From Pleurodeles waltl (taxonomy: Eukaryota > Chordata > Amphibia > Caudata > Salamandridae): DNA of 64,000 nt. The stretch spans positions 136,667,106 through 136,731,105 of the forward strand of contig NC_090447.1 in NCBI RefSeq assembly GCF_031143425.1. The letters run 5' to 3'. Shown here in pieces: positions 1 through 10,866 of the stretch. The notes below the pieces were generated by a model, which was not told where the DNA came from, ran no database searches, and saw only the letters and a list, made by a program, of their open reading frames with translations. Each line of letters begins with the position of its first letter. Position 1 is the stretch's first letter. The position numbers and the translations under genes were made by a program.

Positions 1-743
1 TGTCTATGTCAGCGACGGCAGCAGTGTTGACTCCACCATGTCTTCCAAGGGGGTGGACTGTGTCTGGGTGGAGGGTTCTCCACCAGTTCTCCTTGCCTCC
101 TTCAGCCTGCTTGCTACCCTTTCCTTGGCACATGATTGTAAGCCGTACCAGCACTTGTGTATCTCTTCAATTGAACGCTGTACAACACCCACCTCGCTGA
201 TTTTGGTCTGGATGTCATTCCACAATTTCCTTTTCTCACTTTCTGGGACATGTAGTGAGTTCTTCCCAAATAACTGGCCATGGTGCCTGACCACCTCTTC
301 TGTGAGCACCTCCAAATTCCTGCTCACTGAATTTCAGTTTTCTTTTTCTCCCTCCTGTTTCCTTGCCATTTCCATCAGTGGCCATTGTGTTCACCTGGTC
401 CTGGCTGACTCTCCTGAGTGTCTCCCTGGTGCTGTGCTGGGTCTCTCTGCCTGCTCCTGTGGCCCAGGCTTCTGGAAACAGCATGCACTGACTCACTTCA
501 ATGTTGTGATGTCATCATGCTGCTCCAGAATACAAAAATCGCAATTTGCGATTTCCAAATACCAATTTGCTATTTTACTGCATAGCTATTTGGTACTTAC
601 TATTTGCGACTGTGGATTTTTGGTAATCGCAGAAAATTCAGCAATTGCCTTTTTACATCACATTTTGCGAATCCCAAATAGCGATTTGGTAAAAAAATCG
701 CTATTTGGGAATCGCAAATGCAGACCTTCATACATCTGGCCCC
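1..743 (-). mobile_element. PIF/Harbinger element, right-hand part (cut by window edge)
   Basis: The segment holds a minus-strand Myb/SANT-like gene, then about 200 bp of short AT-rich palindromes built on TCGCAAATTGCGA-like words (535-720), and ends with TACATCTGGCCCC at 731-743. The same order (Myb gene on minus, palindromic subterminal DNA, ACATCTGGCCCC end) is seen in element C at 55.5-59.0 kb, so this is the right end of a related element whose transposase lies outside the window. The terminal motif and organisation are read from sequence. Assignment to Harbinger rests on the relationship to element C. The target duplication cannot be tested with one end. Confidence 0.72.
4..386 (-). pseudogene. 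Myb/SANT-like DNA-binding protein of Harbinger element (type 1), first exon, frameshifted
   Basis: The likely start is the ATG at 384-386, giving a short basic N-terminus (GGRKRKLKFS) like the start of the element C protein. The frame then shifts near 318 into a 107-codon reading frame. That frame carries the domain: LEVLTEEVVRHHGQLFG, LWNDIQTKISEVGV and a degenerate KCWYGL, where intact relatives have KRWYDL. These are the tryptophan-centred helices of the Myb/SANT-like fold found in Harbinger accessory proteins, which bind transposon ends and help the transposase enter the nucleus. After the domain comes a Ser/Thr-rich linker. Later exons, if any, lie beyond the window edge. At least one frameshift makes it a pseudogene. 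Confidence 0.7.
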
Positions 744-1594
744 TGGTCCAGAAATACAGATTCCTCTGGTAACACCTCACAAGGCAACCTCCAAGGTAAA
801 CCTAGTAATCGCAGTGCCTAATTCCTAGAAGTGAAGAAATGCGAGACAATATATCATGCACAGCAGTGAGGAAGGAGAACAGGAGGGTGTTTAATAGGTA
901 GAAGACACAGGTTTCCCCTCTATGTAAGAAAAAAAATCCTTGAGAATTTGGAACCCAAACAGAAACAAATGCAAAAAAAAGAAACTGACAAAAGCATACC
1001 ACGTGATAAATTTGTAATATTCCGTGCCTCTCCATCATGCTACATTTGAACTTAAATTGAACCACGAATAGGTGCTCTCTGTTTCTCACACCATGGAGCG
1101 GTTTATACCTGAAAATTATTTGAAAGTAGAAAGATACACACATTTCAGCGCACCATAGAAAAACATCACGCCAGTACTTGTTTTACATATTTCTTTTGTT
1201 TACTGGTGGTTTAAATTTAATGTCGCCATCACAAGTCTTAAAGACTAATATTCTTTTTTGAAATGTGTTTTTCACAGTGCTATTGCATTCATTATACGCT
1301 GACAGTTTCCAAATAAGCACATTTTTCTTCGATGGTATCATTTTATGAGAAATACATTCTGGTAATATTGTGCTTAGAAAGATATTGCAATCCAAGATAA
1401 ATATGATATATATTACAATACAACTTGGCAAAATGAAAGAAATGTAGAAAAGCACTTTTCCTTTTGTGAATTTGAATAATTAATTAGGAATAATAATTCT
1501 GTTTCTAGTTAAATCTGTTGCAATGTCACCGTTTTCAAAGAATTAACATTACAATTCAGTGTCTCGTTTAATTGCGGAACATTTTTACGAACTA
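744..1594. other. AT-rich spacer, no gene seen
   Basis: About 850 bp of AT-rich DNA with only short accidental reading frames. I see no domain, terminal repeat or tandem structure. It lies between the end of the first Harbinger element and the first miniature element. Confidence 0.5.
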
Positions 1595-2244
1595 AGGGAC
1601 AGATGTACAAAAATGCAATCTTGCATTTCTTAAATAGCGACTTCGTAGAAATCGCTCTTTAAGAAATGGAAAATGCTATGCACAGAGATACCAATTTCCT
1701 AATAGCCATTCCTACAAAGTAGCAATCCCTATTATGAAATTGGTATTAAGAAATCCCAATGCATTTGAGTCAATGGGACTGTTTTGCATTTCATAAATAG
1801 CGATTTCTTATTAAGAAATCGATATTTATGAAATGCAAAACCAAGGATGGCAAAAGGTCCCCCTTGGTGCACCCCAAAAATAGTGGTGCACTTGTAGAGC
1901 ACACATATGCCTAAGGGGCAGGTGTGTGTCTACCTGGGGTGCTTTTTTAAAATTGTATCTGGTTACCACCGATTTCAAGTCAGTGGTAATTGCATCTCCT
2001 AATTGCCCAAGTCACATTTAGGAAATGCTTTGTACAACACAATAGGAATCGCAAATAGGAAATCCCTATTTGCGATTTCCTATTCTGGGAATCACACATT
2101 GCAATTTCTACAGGATAGAAATCGAGATTTGTAATTTCTTAAAGGCCTTTGTACATAAGAAAATGCCATTTTGCATTTCCTAATGGCCCGAAATACCGAT
2201 TTGGATAGTTAAGAAATGTAAAAGGACTTTGTACATCTGACCCT
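1595..2244. repeat. Non-autonomous miniature element with CAGATGTA-type inverted termini
   Basis: The left end AGGGACAGATGTACAAA (1595-1611) is matched in inverted orientation by TTTGTACATCTGACCCT (2228-2244). Inside are several short palindromes built on AAATAGCGATTTC and GAAATCGCTATTT words (for example 1630-1680, 1790-1840, 2040-2110). There is no reading frame. The ends resemble the GGCCAGATGTA termini of the Harbinger elements at 1-743 and 55.5-59.0 kb, so this is probably a MITE mobilised by that family. Flanks read CTAA and CTAG; a 3-bp target duplication is possible but not exact. Confidence 0.72.
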
Positions 2245-2522
2245 AGAAGCAGTTTTGGGAAAATTCTCAAACCAGCCCCCTTCTCTTTCTTTTATCCTCT
2301 TTCTTTCCATCTATTCTCTCCCCCTCGTGTTGCCTGTCAGATCTCTCTCCTCTGTTTCTCAGTTTTTCTCTCACTCTCTGCTACAGCCCTCCTGCTGTGT
2401 CTGCTGTAACTAACATAGGGTTCCTGTTGAAGGTGGCCAATAAACCAGTTGACCCTGGGCTTTAAAAATGGGACTACAGATGTGAAAAGAAGTAGAGTCT
2501 CTGTGACGTAAGTAAAGAACTT

Positions 2523-3154
2523 GGGGCCTCATTTACAATGTTTTGATGCAGGGCAGCTCTGCAAGCCTTTTTGCTGCTCTGCCTTGCCCTGCGTCAAAAC
2601 AAAAGGGCAGGAATTTGCCATATCCACAAGATAAGGCACATTCCTGTGCATTTCCCCTGCGTTGGTGCACAAATTGCTGCCATGTGCCAAAACAGGCACC
2701 CTTGCACCATGGTGCATGGGTGCCTGCGTTGTGGGCATGATTGTTTTGAGCAGGAAGGGACATCTTCCTGCACAAAAACAATCACAAGTGCAGCACACAT
2801 AGAAAGAGGAAAAAACTGGGAGAACTAAAGATAATTCTCCCTGTTACCTCACTCTTCCGCCACCCCGTGGGGTGCATTTACAGGTTAACAAAACCTTGTA
2901 AATGTGGGAAAGCATCAAAATCCATGGATGTTGCATGGGAAGACCCATGCACCACCCAAGGAAATGCCTCTGATACACATATTAAGGCAACACAGCGACT
3001 TGCACTGTGTTGCCCCACTCCATATCTACAAAGCCATTGAAAGCCACACAAAGTGGCTTTGCGTGGCCTTGTAGATATGGGTCAACACCCTGCGCTGCTG
3101 GTGCGTCACAAAAGGTGACACACCAGTGGTGCAGTCCGCTTGTAAATAAGCCCC
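2523..3154. repeat. Miniature inverted-repeat element, GGGGCCTCATTTACAA termini
   Basis: The left end GGGGCCTCATTTACAA (2523-2538) pairs with CTTGTAAATAAGCCCC (3139-3154), an imperfect terminal inverted repeat of about 16 bp. The interior is rich in GTGCA/TGCAC words and has no convincing gene; the several 60-90 codon frames overlap on both strands because the interior is partly palindromic. The segment at 50.6-51.0 kb shares words such as GCAGGAAGGGACA and GCAGCACACATAGAAA in a different order. A Harbinger-type MITE is plausible but the superfamily is not proven. Confidence 0.65.
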
Positions 3155-3409
3155 TGTGTTTATTGCGTTGTCCAGCCAAGCAGCAACTGACAATCCTCAA
3201 CAGTCTGTTGTAGTCCCCATTTCACCCAATGTTCCATGCAGGTAACAGTATATGCATTTCACTCTACATTCACCCCTTCACATTCCCTACCTTATACAAT
3301 TTTTACTTAACTTTTCTGCAGGAACACTGGAAGCCTATTAGGAAAGCAATAATATAATCTATATGGAATCATGTGAGGCTACAAATGAAAACACAAGATG
3401 AAATATTAG
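3155..3409. other. Short spacer, nothing recognised
   Basis: Ordinary AT-rich sequence between two inverted-repeat elements. No gene or repeat structure was recognised. Confidence 0.4.
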
Positions 3410-3592
3410 AACATTGGAATGTTGAGCGTTCCATTGAAGACTATGGAGTAGCTCCGGGCTTCTATTGGCTGGTAAAAGCTAGGAGCATCAGCATTCCAAT
3501 GTTTGTTGTTCACAGCAACAGTTGTGAAAAAAGGCCTCTTGGACCCCGAGGGGATTTAAACCCCCAAGGGGTCAGGGAGGCCTTTTTTTTTA
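3410..3592. repeat. Two fold-back hairpins
   Basis: AACATTGGAATG (3410-3421) is the inverse complement of CATTCCAATGTT (3492-3503), enclosing about 70 bp. A second hairpin at about 3533-3592 pairs GGCCTCTTGGACCCC with GGGGTCAGGGAGGCC and is bounded by A-rich and T-rich tracts. Both look like pieces of fold-back MITEs. No coding potential. Confidence 0.55.
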
Positions 3593-3596
3593 CAAA

Positions 3597-3807
3597 TTAG
3601 ACCAGTTTAGTTCCTAGTATTGTTTTTGATAGCTTTATAGCCTGCCGTAGCTGGCTATACTGGCTAATAAGGGACTGATCCCTTATTAAAGGCCCTTGCC
3701 TTCTGCTCAGGCCTTTAATGCTGGAATGAGCCTTTAATGGCTAGTATAGCCTGCTATAGCAGGCTATGAAGCTATCAAAAACAACACTAGGAACTAAACT
3801 CGTCTAA
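3597..3807. repeat. Fold-back MITE with about 64-bp inverted repeats
   Basis: The left arm begins TTAGACCAGTTTAGTTCC and runs to about 3660. The right arm (about 3745-3807) is its near-perfect inverse complement and ends GGAACTAAACTCGTCTAA. I count only a handful of mismatches across roughly 64 bp. The loop of about 85 bp contains a second small palindrome (AATAAGGGACTGATCCCTTATT). There is no reading frame. Such long arms suggest a MITE or fold-back element. The parental transposon is not identifiable from the window. Confidence 0.8.
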
Positions 3808-4043
3808 GTTCAGCTAAATATATAAAATCACATAATCTTTAAACTTTGCAGGATTTTTTTCTCACTCTACCACAAGACCTCTTTTGAGAAAGATCTTTTC
3901 CCATAGCTAAATTCTGATCTTTTCCTGTGTAAAATAAAATTTTCTCAAACACATAGGATGACTTGGATTCTGGTACAACTGAAAACAAAAACATGACCAC
4001 ATCATCTTTTACCTCTTTTATTGACATGGTGCTGAGAAACAGA

Positions 4044-4640
4044 TCAAACCCTTGTGGATGTGACCGTTTTGATTCTCACGCAATCTCCAACAGGTACTGC
4101 CACTTCTCTCTGTGTAATATCATCTGTACTGTATTTCATTTGTACTCCCTTTCTCGCATCCCTCACATTTATCAGCATATGTACATTAACATCTTTTCTT
4201 TCCACCCACTTTCTATTAATTTTGGAACCAGCAACTCTTCCTCTGAACAAGATGAAAGGAGATACCCCTTTACTGTTGTGAGGTGGTGTTGTCATAGCCC
4301 ACAGCATGTCATTAATTGCAGATTTCCAATTCATACCATTAATTAATGCTAACTGTAATTGATCCTTAATGACATGATTAGCTCTTTCTACTAACTGATT
4401 GCTGCAGGGATGATATAAAGACGTACTTACGTGTTTTATAGTCAGCAAAGTCCCAAAACTCCCTCATTTCTTTAAAAAAAACTAACTGGGTACCATAATC
4501 AGTCACTAACTCTTCTGAATAACTTTTTGCTAATGATTACTTCTTGGAAGATGTCAATGATGGCCCTGGAACTCACACTTTCAACAAATTTCATCTCAGG
4601 CCACTTAGAAAAATAGTCAAATAAACAAAGGCAAATTTTG
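4044..4640 (-). pseudogene. Gypsy integrase catalytic core (broken)
   Basis: Minus-strand fragments in two or three frames give, in order, FDYFSKWPEMKFVES (about 4600), LVTDYGTQLVFF (about 4500), YHPCSNQLVERANHVIKDQL (about 4380) and an open stretch to the C-terminal region (4044-4448, 134 codons). These match the rve core of Ty3/Gypsy integrases, with the first and second catalytic aspartates present (DYFSKW, TDYGTQ) and the glutamate in the QLVERA motif. Integrase joins the cDNA to host DNA. Frameshifts near 4440-4560 break the gene. The N-terminal zinc-binding part lies at about 6180-6350, on the other side of an insertion. Confidence 0.85.
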
Positions 4641-4649
4641 GCATACTTC

Positions 4650-6120
4650 CTAAAACTTCAAAAGACCATAAAATACTTAAAGCTGGCTTGTACCATGGTG
4701 AAAAAGGAATTATTTATTGCAGATTAATGAAAAAATCAACACATATATACACCACAAAATTAAAAAAGTTACACGTTGTCATCAATTAGAGCAACACACT
4801 CAGTTTGTTGGAATGAGCATGGTGCATAAGGCCTGGTAAAGTTAAAACCAAGAGTCTTCTAAGTAACAACAGCAAGCGCCGAATCACTATAAATACCATT
4901 TGGAACAAGAAGTCATACTTCTCAAAGGGTTCACAATTCGGTCTTCAATTTAGTGGCCTATACTAAGATTAGATTGCTTTTGAAGTGGCGGCAACAAAGG
5001 AAAAATCTCTAAAGTGCAATATGAGGCAAAGGACACAACGAATTTTCATGAAAGTTCTCAATGCCCCATTAATTATGGGGCCCATACTAAAATCATTGCT
5101 TTTGAGACGATGGCTGTCAAGAACAATCTCTAAAGTGCATGATGGAACAAAAGGTTACAATTACTCAGAAAATCACGATTTGTGGTAGTAACAGCAATAA
5201 CCGAACACAAAAGTGAAAAATAATGCAAGAGGCCTGTTTCACGGTAATTCACAATTCGCCTTCCGGTTAAAAACACCCACAAGAGGAGTGGCACATTTTA
5301 GGAGAGTGACAAGGAAGGGCGAACTCTCAGAATGCAGTATGGGGCCAAAGATTATGTTACATGGGTGCTCATTGTTTGGAATAAGAGCAACTTTCTTACT
5401 TCCAATAGGAATTTTCTTGCCGTACAGGCGAGCTGGATGTTATGCCCATTCAGGAGTGCCATCACTGCAGGGCTGCAGGACCTAATCTGAAGAGCCCTCC
5501 AAGCAGGACGTATCAGTTTCTGTCTCAGGTGAGTAACCACCAGGCAGATGCACAAGAAATGCAAAACACTTTCTTCTAACAAGTCGCACAGACAGGAATA
5601 GGGGCCTGGTCAGGTTTGCTTCTAGTCTGGAACCTGATCTTTTAATGGGAAGATGCTCAGGCAGAATAAAAAAAGAGAATGTTGGATGGGTGCTGAAATG
5701 TGGTTTCTAAGATATGGTTGTAGGCTTCAGTTGTTTTAATACTGAAGAAATGACCATCCATGCCTCTTTCGGGCCAGCTCCTCTTTGTCTAGTGTCCAGG
5801 AATGAAGTTTAAGTAATTATTAGTGATTTTTTTTAAATGCGGTAATGTCAATATTTGAATCCCATGTCTTGGCCAGATTTAAGTTGTTCAATACTTGCTG
5901 GAATATGGTTGATCAGGAATTTTTATGTCTGGACTGAGACTCCATTTCCAACCACCACTGGGCGGCCAATTAGTCTATTGGTGCGGATCTGAGCTTCCGG
6001 CACAATTTTATGATTGCACCCAACCTGACTCGGGTTTGATGGAATAAGCCAAACTCCAATCTCACATGTGGTTGCGAGCTATATTGCTGGAGGCGAAAGA
6101 AGCGTTTAAACAAAACCTAT
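4650..6120. repeat. Unidentified insertion inside the Gypsy pol region, with diverged tandem units
   Basis: This stretch separates the HHCC segment of integrase (6180-6350) from its catalytic core (4044-4640), which are contiguous in intact Gypsy elements, so it is probably inserted DNA. Within it, the words ATTGCTTTTGA and ATCTCTAAAGTGCA recur at about 128-bp spacing (about 4952-5038 and 5080-5160), and a weaker third unit may follow to 5360. No protein domain or clear inverted termini were recognised. The exact edges are uncertain. Confidence 0.45.
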
Positions 6121-6149
6121 GGCATATCACCTGCTATGATGGAAGTGAC

Positions 6150-7000
6150 AGGAAAAGGACATTATCTATGATTTGTTGCTGATAACACATGCACAAAAAT
6201 CTCACACATGATGCTCCTCAGCTGAATCTATTTCTGACCATCAGAAATCTTTTCTTAATCTGCAATTCATGGCACATAAGCCAATGTGTCCCTCATGAGC
6301 CACTTCTAATACGTTACCTTAGTTACTCACATGAAGAACCAATTGTCCAAACCTCCTAACAATGTCATCAAAATTAGACCTTTCTTTAGAAACATTTTTG
6401 TAAGGAATCAAAGTCTTTACAATTTGACTATCTGGTCAGTGACTGGTAACACGTTATGAATTCCTGTATTTCCTTCTTGTTTGGTCAGAGCCCCTTTCAT
6501 GACATTATCAACTGAACTCACTGTACACAACCGTCTATCAATCATCTTTTACACCTTCCATATTTTCACACCCCTTAAAGGCTAAAAAAGTGTGCCACAA
6601 CATATTTAGCATCAGCCACATACTCCATCTTATAGTGGAATGCCTCTAACCTGTATTGTCATTTGGCTGTGTGAGGCATAGCTTTTTCACCAACTTTCGT
6701 GCTGAAAAAATCAACCAATGGTTTATGTTCTCTTCTCAAAACAAATATGTTGCCCCATACAAAATTATTAAAATATTGAAAACCCCACCACAAACCGAGT
6801 GGCTCCTTTTCTACGATGAATTATATGGCCTCAGCATGGTTCAATGTTTTTGATGCACATGCAATCATTTCTACACATCCATTACTACTTTTCTGCTTAA
6901 AAGCACTGCTTTCAGGCCTATATTGCTCACATCAGTAGAGATAATGCACACATTATTGATGTCAACAGATTTAAGGGGTTTACCAGATGCAATTTCCCTT
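6150..7000 (-). pseudogene. Gypsy RNase H and integrase zinc-binding segment (broken)
   Basis: On the minus strand, about 6560-6750 gives HKPLVDFF, KAMPHTAK and YRLEAFHYKMEY, the end of a Gypsy RNase H domain. About 6180-6350 gives VLEVAHEGHIGL, CRLRKDF and a downstream Cys pair, the HHCC zinc-binding segment that begins integrase. RNase H removes the RNA template during reverse transcription. Several stops and frame changes separate these pieces. The short spacing between them is as expected for a Ty3/Gypsy pol polyprotein. Confidence 0.75.
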
Positions 7001-7030
7001 TTGATGGTTTAAAATACTTTGTTACAACCT

Positions 7031-8165
7031 TCACCCCATGTATACTTGTAGTTTTTCTTGAGCAGTTTGTGTAACCATGCTGTCTTTCTCACAAAATATC
7101 TCACATATTTTACATAAGACTGAAAAAGAATTAAGCTGATCTTTGTCAGTGGGTCTGGGTACTTTTTGTACAGCTTCTATTATCCTAATTTTAGGTTTGA
7201 CACCTTTCCTAGAAATGTGATGTCCCACATTATCTACCCCATATGAAAAAACATGCACTTGTCCTTCCTTAGTGTTAACCCACTGGATTTGATCATCCCT
7301 AAAACACTTCATAATCTGCTGTCATGCTCATATTCATTCATGCCACAGACTAAATTATTGTTTTGGAAATAGGTGACACCTGATGTGTTTTTGAATAAGT
7401 CACTTATACACTGCAGATGCTGTTGCTAGCCCAAACAGCATGTGGCTATAACTTTATACCACTTCAGGTGTTACAAAAGATGTGAGGTGGCTTGACTCTA
7501 CTTAACTGTACCTGATAGAATGCTGCAGACATATCTAGTAAAAAAACACAGCTCATTTAAGTGTTGCTAACATTTCATTTATAGCTCGCAAAGGTTGCCT
7601 ATCGATCCATATACTGGAATTGAGAACTTCCAAATCTTCACATGGTCTTAAGGATTTGGGCCCACATGTACAAAGCTTTTTTCTCACTGCAAATGGACCG
7701 ATTTGCAGAATCGGGCCATTTGTGACGAGAAAAAAAGCATTTTGCGATGTACAGACCCTTTTTTGCGACTCAGTAATCTATTTACCGAATCGCAAAAATG
7801 GTTTGCAAGTTGCAATTAGGAAGGGGCGTTCCCTTCCTAATTGCGAGTCACAGTCCGATGTGGGACTGTTTTATGACCGTGAATACGATCACAAAACAAT
7901 CGCAGTTAGCACCAATTTCAAATTGGTGCTAACCCATTTGCAAACGGGAAGGGGTCCCATGGTGACCACTTTCCCTTTGTGAATGGTAGCAAAAATACTT
8001 TTCCAGAGCAGGCAGTGGTCCCAACTACCAGAGTCTACATTCCGAACTTTCAATGGGTTCAATGGTCCCCATAACACATAACTTTTCTAACTCAGATTTC
8101 CACTTACTATGCAAACTTAGTGGTACCTTGCATGCCTCATGAGAAACAATCTGGGCAGTGTCTTT
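7031..8165 (-). pseudogene. Gypsy reverse transcriptase (broken, split by a MITE)
   Basis: Fingers: 8000-8165 minus encodes VSHEACKVPLSL, SELEKLCVMGTIEPIESS, the usual start of Gypsy RT. Palm: about 7320-7625 encodes WIDRQPLRAINEMLATL and VFLLDMSAAFYQVQLSR, with the first catalytic aspartate region preserved. The YxDD box has decayed: the segment reads YFQNNNLVCGMNEYEHD, so the aspartate pair is missing. Connection: 7031-7312 encodes GHHISRKGVKPK and VPRPTDKDQLNSF. Reverse transcriptase copies the element RNA into DNA. With the YxDD pair lost, stops present and a MITE at about 7651-7985, the enzyme is dead. Confidence 0.85.
7651..7985. repeat. MITE of the CAGATGTA-related family inside Gypsy RT
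   Basis: The left end TTGGGCCCACATGTACAAA and the interior palindromes (CCGATTTGCAGAATCGGGCC, CGAATCGCAAAAATGG, CAATTAGGAAGG/CCTTCCTAATTG) resemble the other miniature elements in the window. It separates the RT fingers (8000-8165) from the palm (below 7625), so it was inserted into the retrotransposon. No matching right terminus is clear, so the right edge is approximate. Confidence 0.6.
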
Positions 8166-8499
8166 CATGATGATGTGATGCTGGCACCCTTTCAACTTAC
8201 TCGTTGGATCACTAAAGCAGATTATCTGTCAGCCAATCATCAGCATTCAATTGGGAAACATGAGGGAGATTTGAACTACAAATATTCTTTCATATGAACA
8301 CCATGGCTAGGTGATTTGGGTCTGAAACAATATCATATTCACCTTGCTCATCCCATCTTAACAGATTCAAATTATATTTCACATCATACACTGATCCAAC
8401 TGTAGAACTGCCTTCAAATTCCAAAGTGGCTTCACATTTATCTATAACTTCTATTCTTTTACCACCGAAAGCGAAATTTTTTATACAAGATTTCTGTAG

Positions 8500-8590
8500 C
8501 TGAATTTCACCTTTTTTTCAAACTCTTCTCTGCTGATAACCGTAAAATGAGACCCTGAATATGGCATGAACATTACTAACTTTTCTTGAC
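8500..8590 (-). pseudogene. Gypsy aspartic protease remnant
   Basis: The minus strand reads MPYSGSHFTVISREE. The pattern fits the active-site region of Gypsy aspartic proteases, where DS/TG-S-x-x-T-x-I is expected, but the catalytic aspartate position is occupied by tyrosine. The location between gag (above 8755) and RT (below 8165) supports the call. The identification is from one motif only. Confidence 0.5.
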
Positions 8591-8754
8591 AGAGGTTTAA
8601 CATGACAGAGGTTTCCTTTAATGTAAGCCAGTCAGTGAGGATATTTCAGCTACCTCAACCTAGCCATTTCGCAAAGCAGACAACATTTGTACAAAACTCC
8701 TGTCATCATCCCTAGATCTTCTTATATAGCTTTTACTATCTGACAATTTTGAGG

Positions 8755-9441
8755 CTTTTGTCTTGAAAAAAATGTTTACACACAAATGCAAAATGTCCCT
8801 TGTTCCCACACTTAAAGCAAATTTGATAATAGCAATGCAAAATTTGGCATTTCCCATATGCGATTTACTGACACAGTTGAAAAATGACACCTCACTCTTG
8901 TTCCCACTAGACTAGGAGAATTAAGACTGACATTTCTGAAAAGTCTGTGAAGATTTTTGGGCAAAACCATTCTAGTTGGCAATACCTTGGCAGTATTTTG
9001 TTTCAAAATTTGCTTGACCTCACAAACTCTGGTACTATCTTTGATTTCTTTCATACACAATTGAGAATGTTCAATAGCCCTTGCTAAAAGAAAGTCTGTT
9101 TATAGGTCTGGATTCTCCATGGACAATAGATGTTCATGGATTTTCTTATTATTAGCTCTCTCAATGAGTTGGCCTGAATAATATATCCTTAAACTCCTGT
9201 AAATATATGTACTTGCAAGTGTTCTTAAGGTGTCACATATACAAATCCATGCAATATATACAAAGTGTAGATTTGAAGACATACACTTTTGGCATGTTCC
9301 CCACCATAGATGATGAAAAACTTTCCAACATTTTAAAATGGTCGCCGGCCATGTCTTTAACGTGCAATTTCTAAGTTCGGTAGGGCCTTCATTCCATCCT
9401 AACATGTTAAAATGACTGCAGACTTTGTTTACTCTTTGCAT
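8755..9441 (-). pseudogene. Gypsy gag with CCHC zinc knuckle (broken)
   Basis: A CX2CX4HX4C knuckle (CFKCGNKGHFAFVC) is encoded at 8778-8819 on the minus strand. Upstream frames at 8812-9060 and 9100-9441 contain LIERANNKKIHEHLLSMEN and IEHSQLCMKEIKDS, typical of the helical region just before the knuckle in Gypsy gag, which assembles the particle and binds the RNA. The pieces lie in different frames, so gag is a pseudogene. Its N-terminal part is not recognisable, and the start is unknown. Confidence 0.75.
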
Positions 9442-10866
9442 TTATTTCTGTACAAAGTTAGGCCTCATTCTATCCCAATCTGTTAAATTGGCTGACGACA
9501 ATGTAGACATAGTGGGTGTGCTTCTGTGGGATTTTGGGCCTATTGTTAGACCACACTGTCTCATATATTCATTAAAAAGGAAGAAGGAGAGAGGTTTGTG
9601 GTCCTTGTTGTTGTTCGTACCTTCTTAACCATTGATGGGATTTATTAGTGCTTGAGGTGTGATGGACATCAACTCTGAAGTGAACTTTCGCCAGAATTAT
9701 CCATGCCCTTACTGACCTAGGTGATTGTTGCTGCCTGGCATCTTCTATCTTTTCTGTTGTACACATTTCATAATACAGCAGATCAAATGTCATTTCTCAA
9801 AGATCCACTTGCTTTGCGTGTTGTCCATAATACCTGTTAAACAACTGACTTTACTTCTAGGTGTCTGTACTAGGCCAGTTTGCGATGACTGATTGAACTT
9901 TCATTACGACCTGTTTTTCCCCATCTTTGCCTTGTACAGGACGGTCAACTTATAAGACCTGCCCACCATACCTCACACTTTATAATTCACTAGTTGGACT
10001 CAGATAATAACACACAAGGGCACAAAACACCTTGTAGGTTAACCGACCAACCAAGTGAGTAGAAAACATTACCTAGAGATCCCGACTGTTGTAAAGTTAG
10101 TGCCAATATATTTACCTTATTTATATGTTTATGTATTTTATAGAGAATACTGTTTACATTGGTGGGTTACATATAAATTTGCCAACAATATCAACGACTT
10201 AACAAGAGTGTAAGAAAATGGGTCCTTAGTTGTGTGGGCTGTACAAGTAATGGATATACATTTGTCCTCAACTGGGAACCAAATCACCCATTGTAGTGCT
10301 TGGCTCTAATAGAGTGGCAAAGTGGAGCAGTCCAAGGCCTACCCAAGAAAAGTGGTGTGGAATAGTAATCCCCATTCACAGATATGCAATAATAACACTA
10401 ACTAAATTATTGTCTTATCTGTGTTTCTTCTTTAAAAAAGGAAAAAGTACATTTATTACACTACTCAATACTATGCAGCAATTTACAAATATATATACAG
10501 GCGGATGGAAATGTTTGTTGGTGGCATTGCATAATCACTCTTGCCCCTCCCAGAGGGATCTAGATCAACAAATTACATGCTAAAACATTAATTTGAATTA
10601 AAATGCATTAAAGTAATATCATTTTGAATGAACGCACTTAATTTTGTCACTAAAGAACGTATACCTTGAACATAAGTGGTTGACAGTGTCTTTACTTCAT
10701 TAAAGTATACACAAGAGGAAGGGCCTATGCATGTCAGGAGGATTTATCAACTCAGCATAACTTTTTGCATGAATAAAACAAATTGAACCTAGTCCGTAAA
10801 GGGTGTCACATTTATAATCACAACACTGTAATTACAGACTCTCACCTCTAGAGGGAGTTGCATTTT
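9442..10866. other. Spacer, possibly old retrotransposon DNA
   Basis: About 1.4 kb with no convincing gene. It may contain the gag N-terminus or LTR of the Gypsy element, but no direct repeat of a left-hand copy was found. Near 10797-10866 lies a copy of a short repeated motif, CACATTTATAATCACAACACT, that recurs at 20636 and 20757 on the other side of the large LTR-like element. Confidence 0.4.

Larger units (their letters stand above)
3808..9441 (-). mobile_element. Decayed Ty3/Gypsy LTR retrotransposon, minus strand
   Basis: Reading on the minus strand from 9441 downwards I find gag with a CCHC zinc knuckle, an aspartic protease-like stretch, reverse transcriptase, RNase H, the HHCC zinc-binding segment of integrase and the integrase core. 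This is the standard Ty3/Gypsy order. All parts are broken by stops and frameshifts. Two insertions interrupt it: a miniature element inside RT (about 7651-7985) and an unidentified segment of about 1.5 kb (about 4650-6120) between the two halves of integrase. I could not find a convincing pair of LTRs, so the element ends are approximate. Confidence 0.85.

Noticed and set aside
4..772. 244-codon plus frame (38-772)
   Set aside because: It is antisense to the Myb-like gene and to the palindromic subterminal region.
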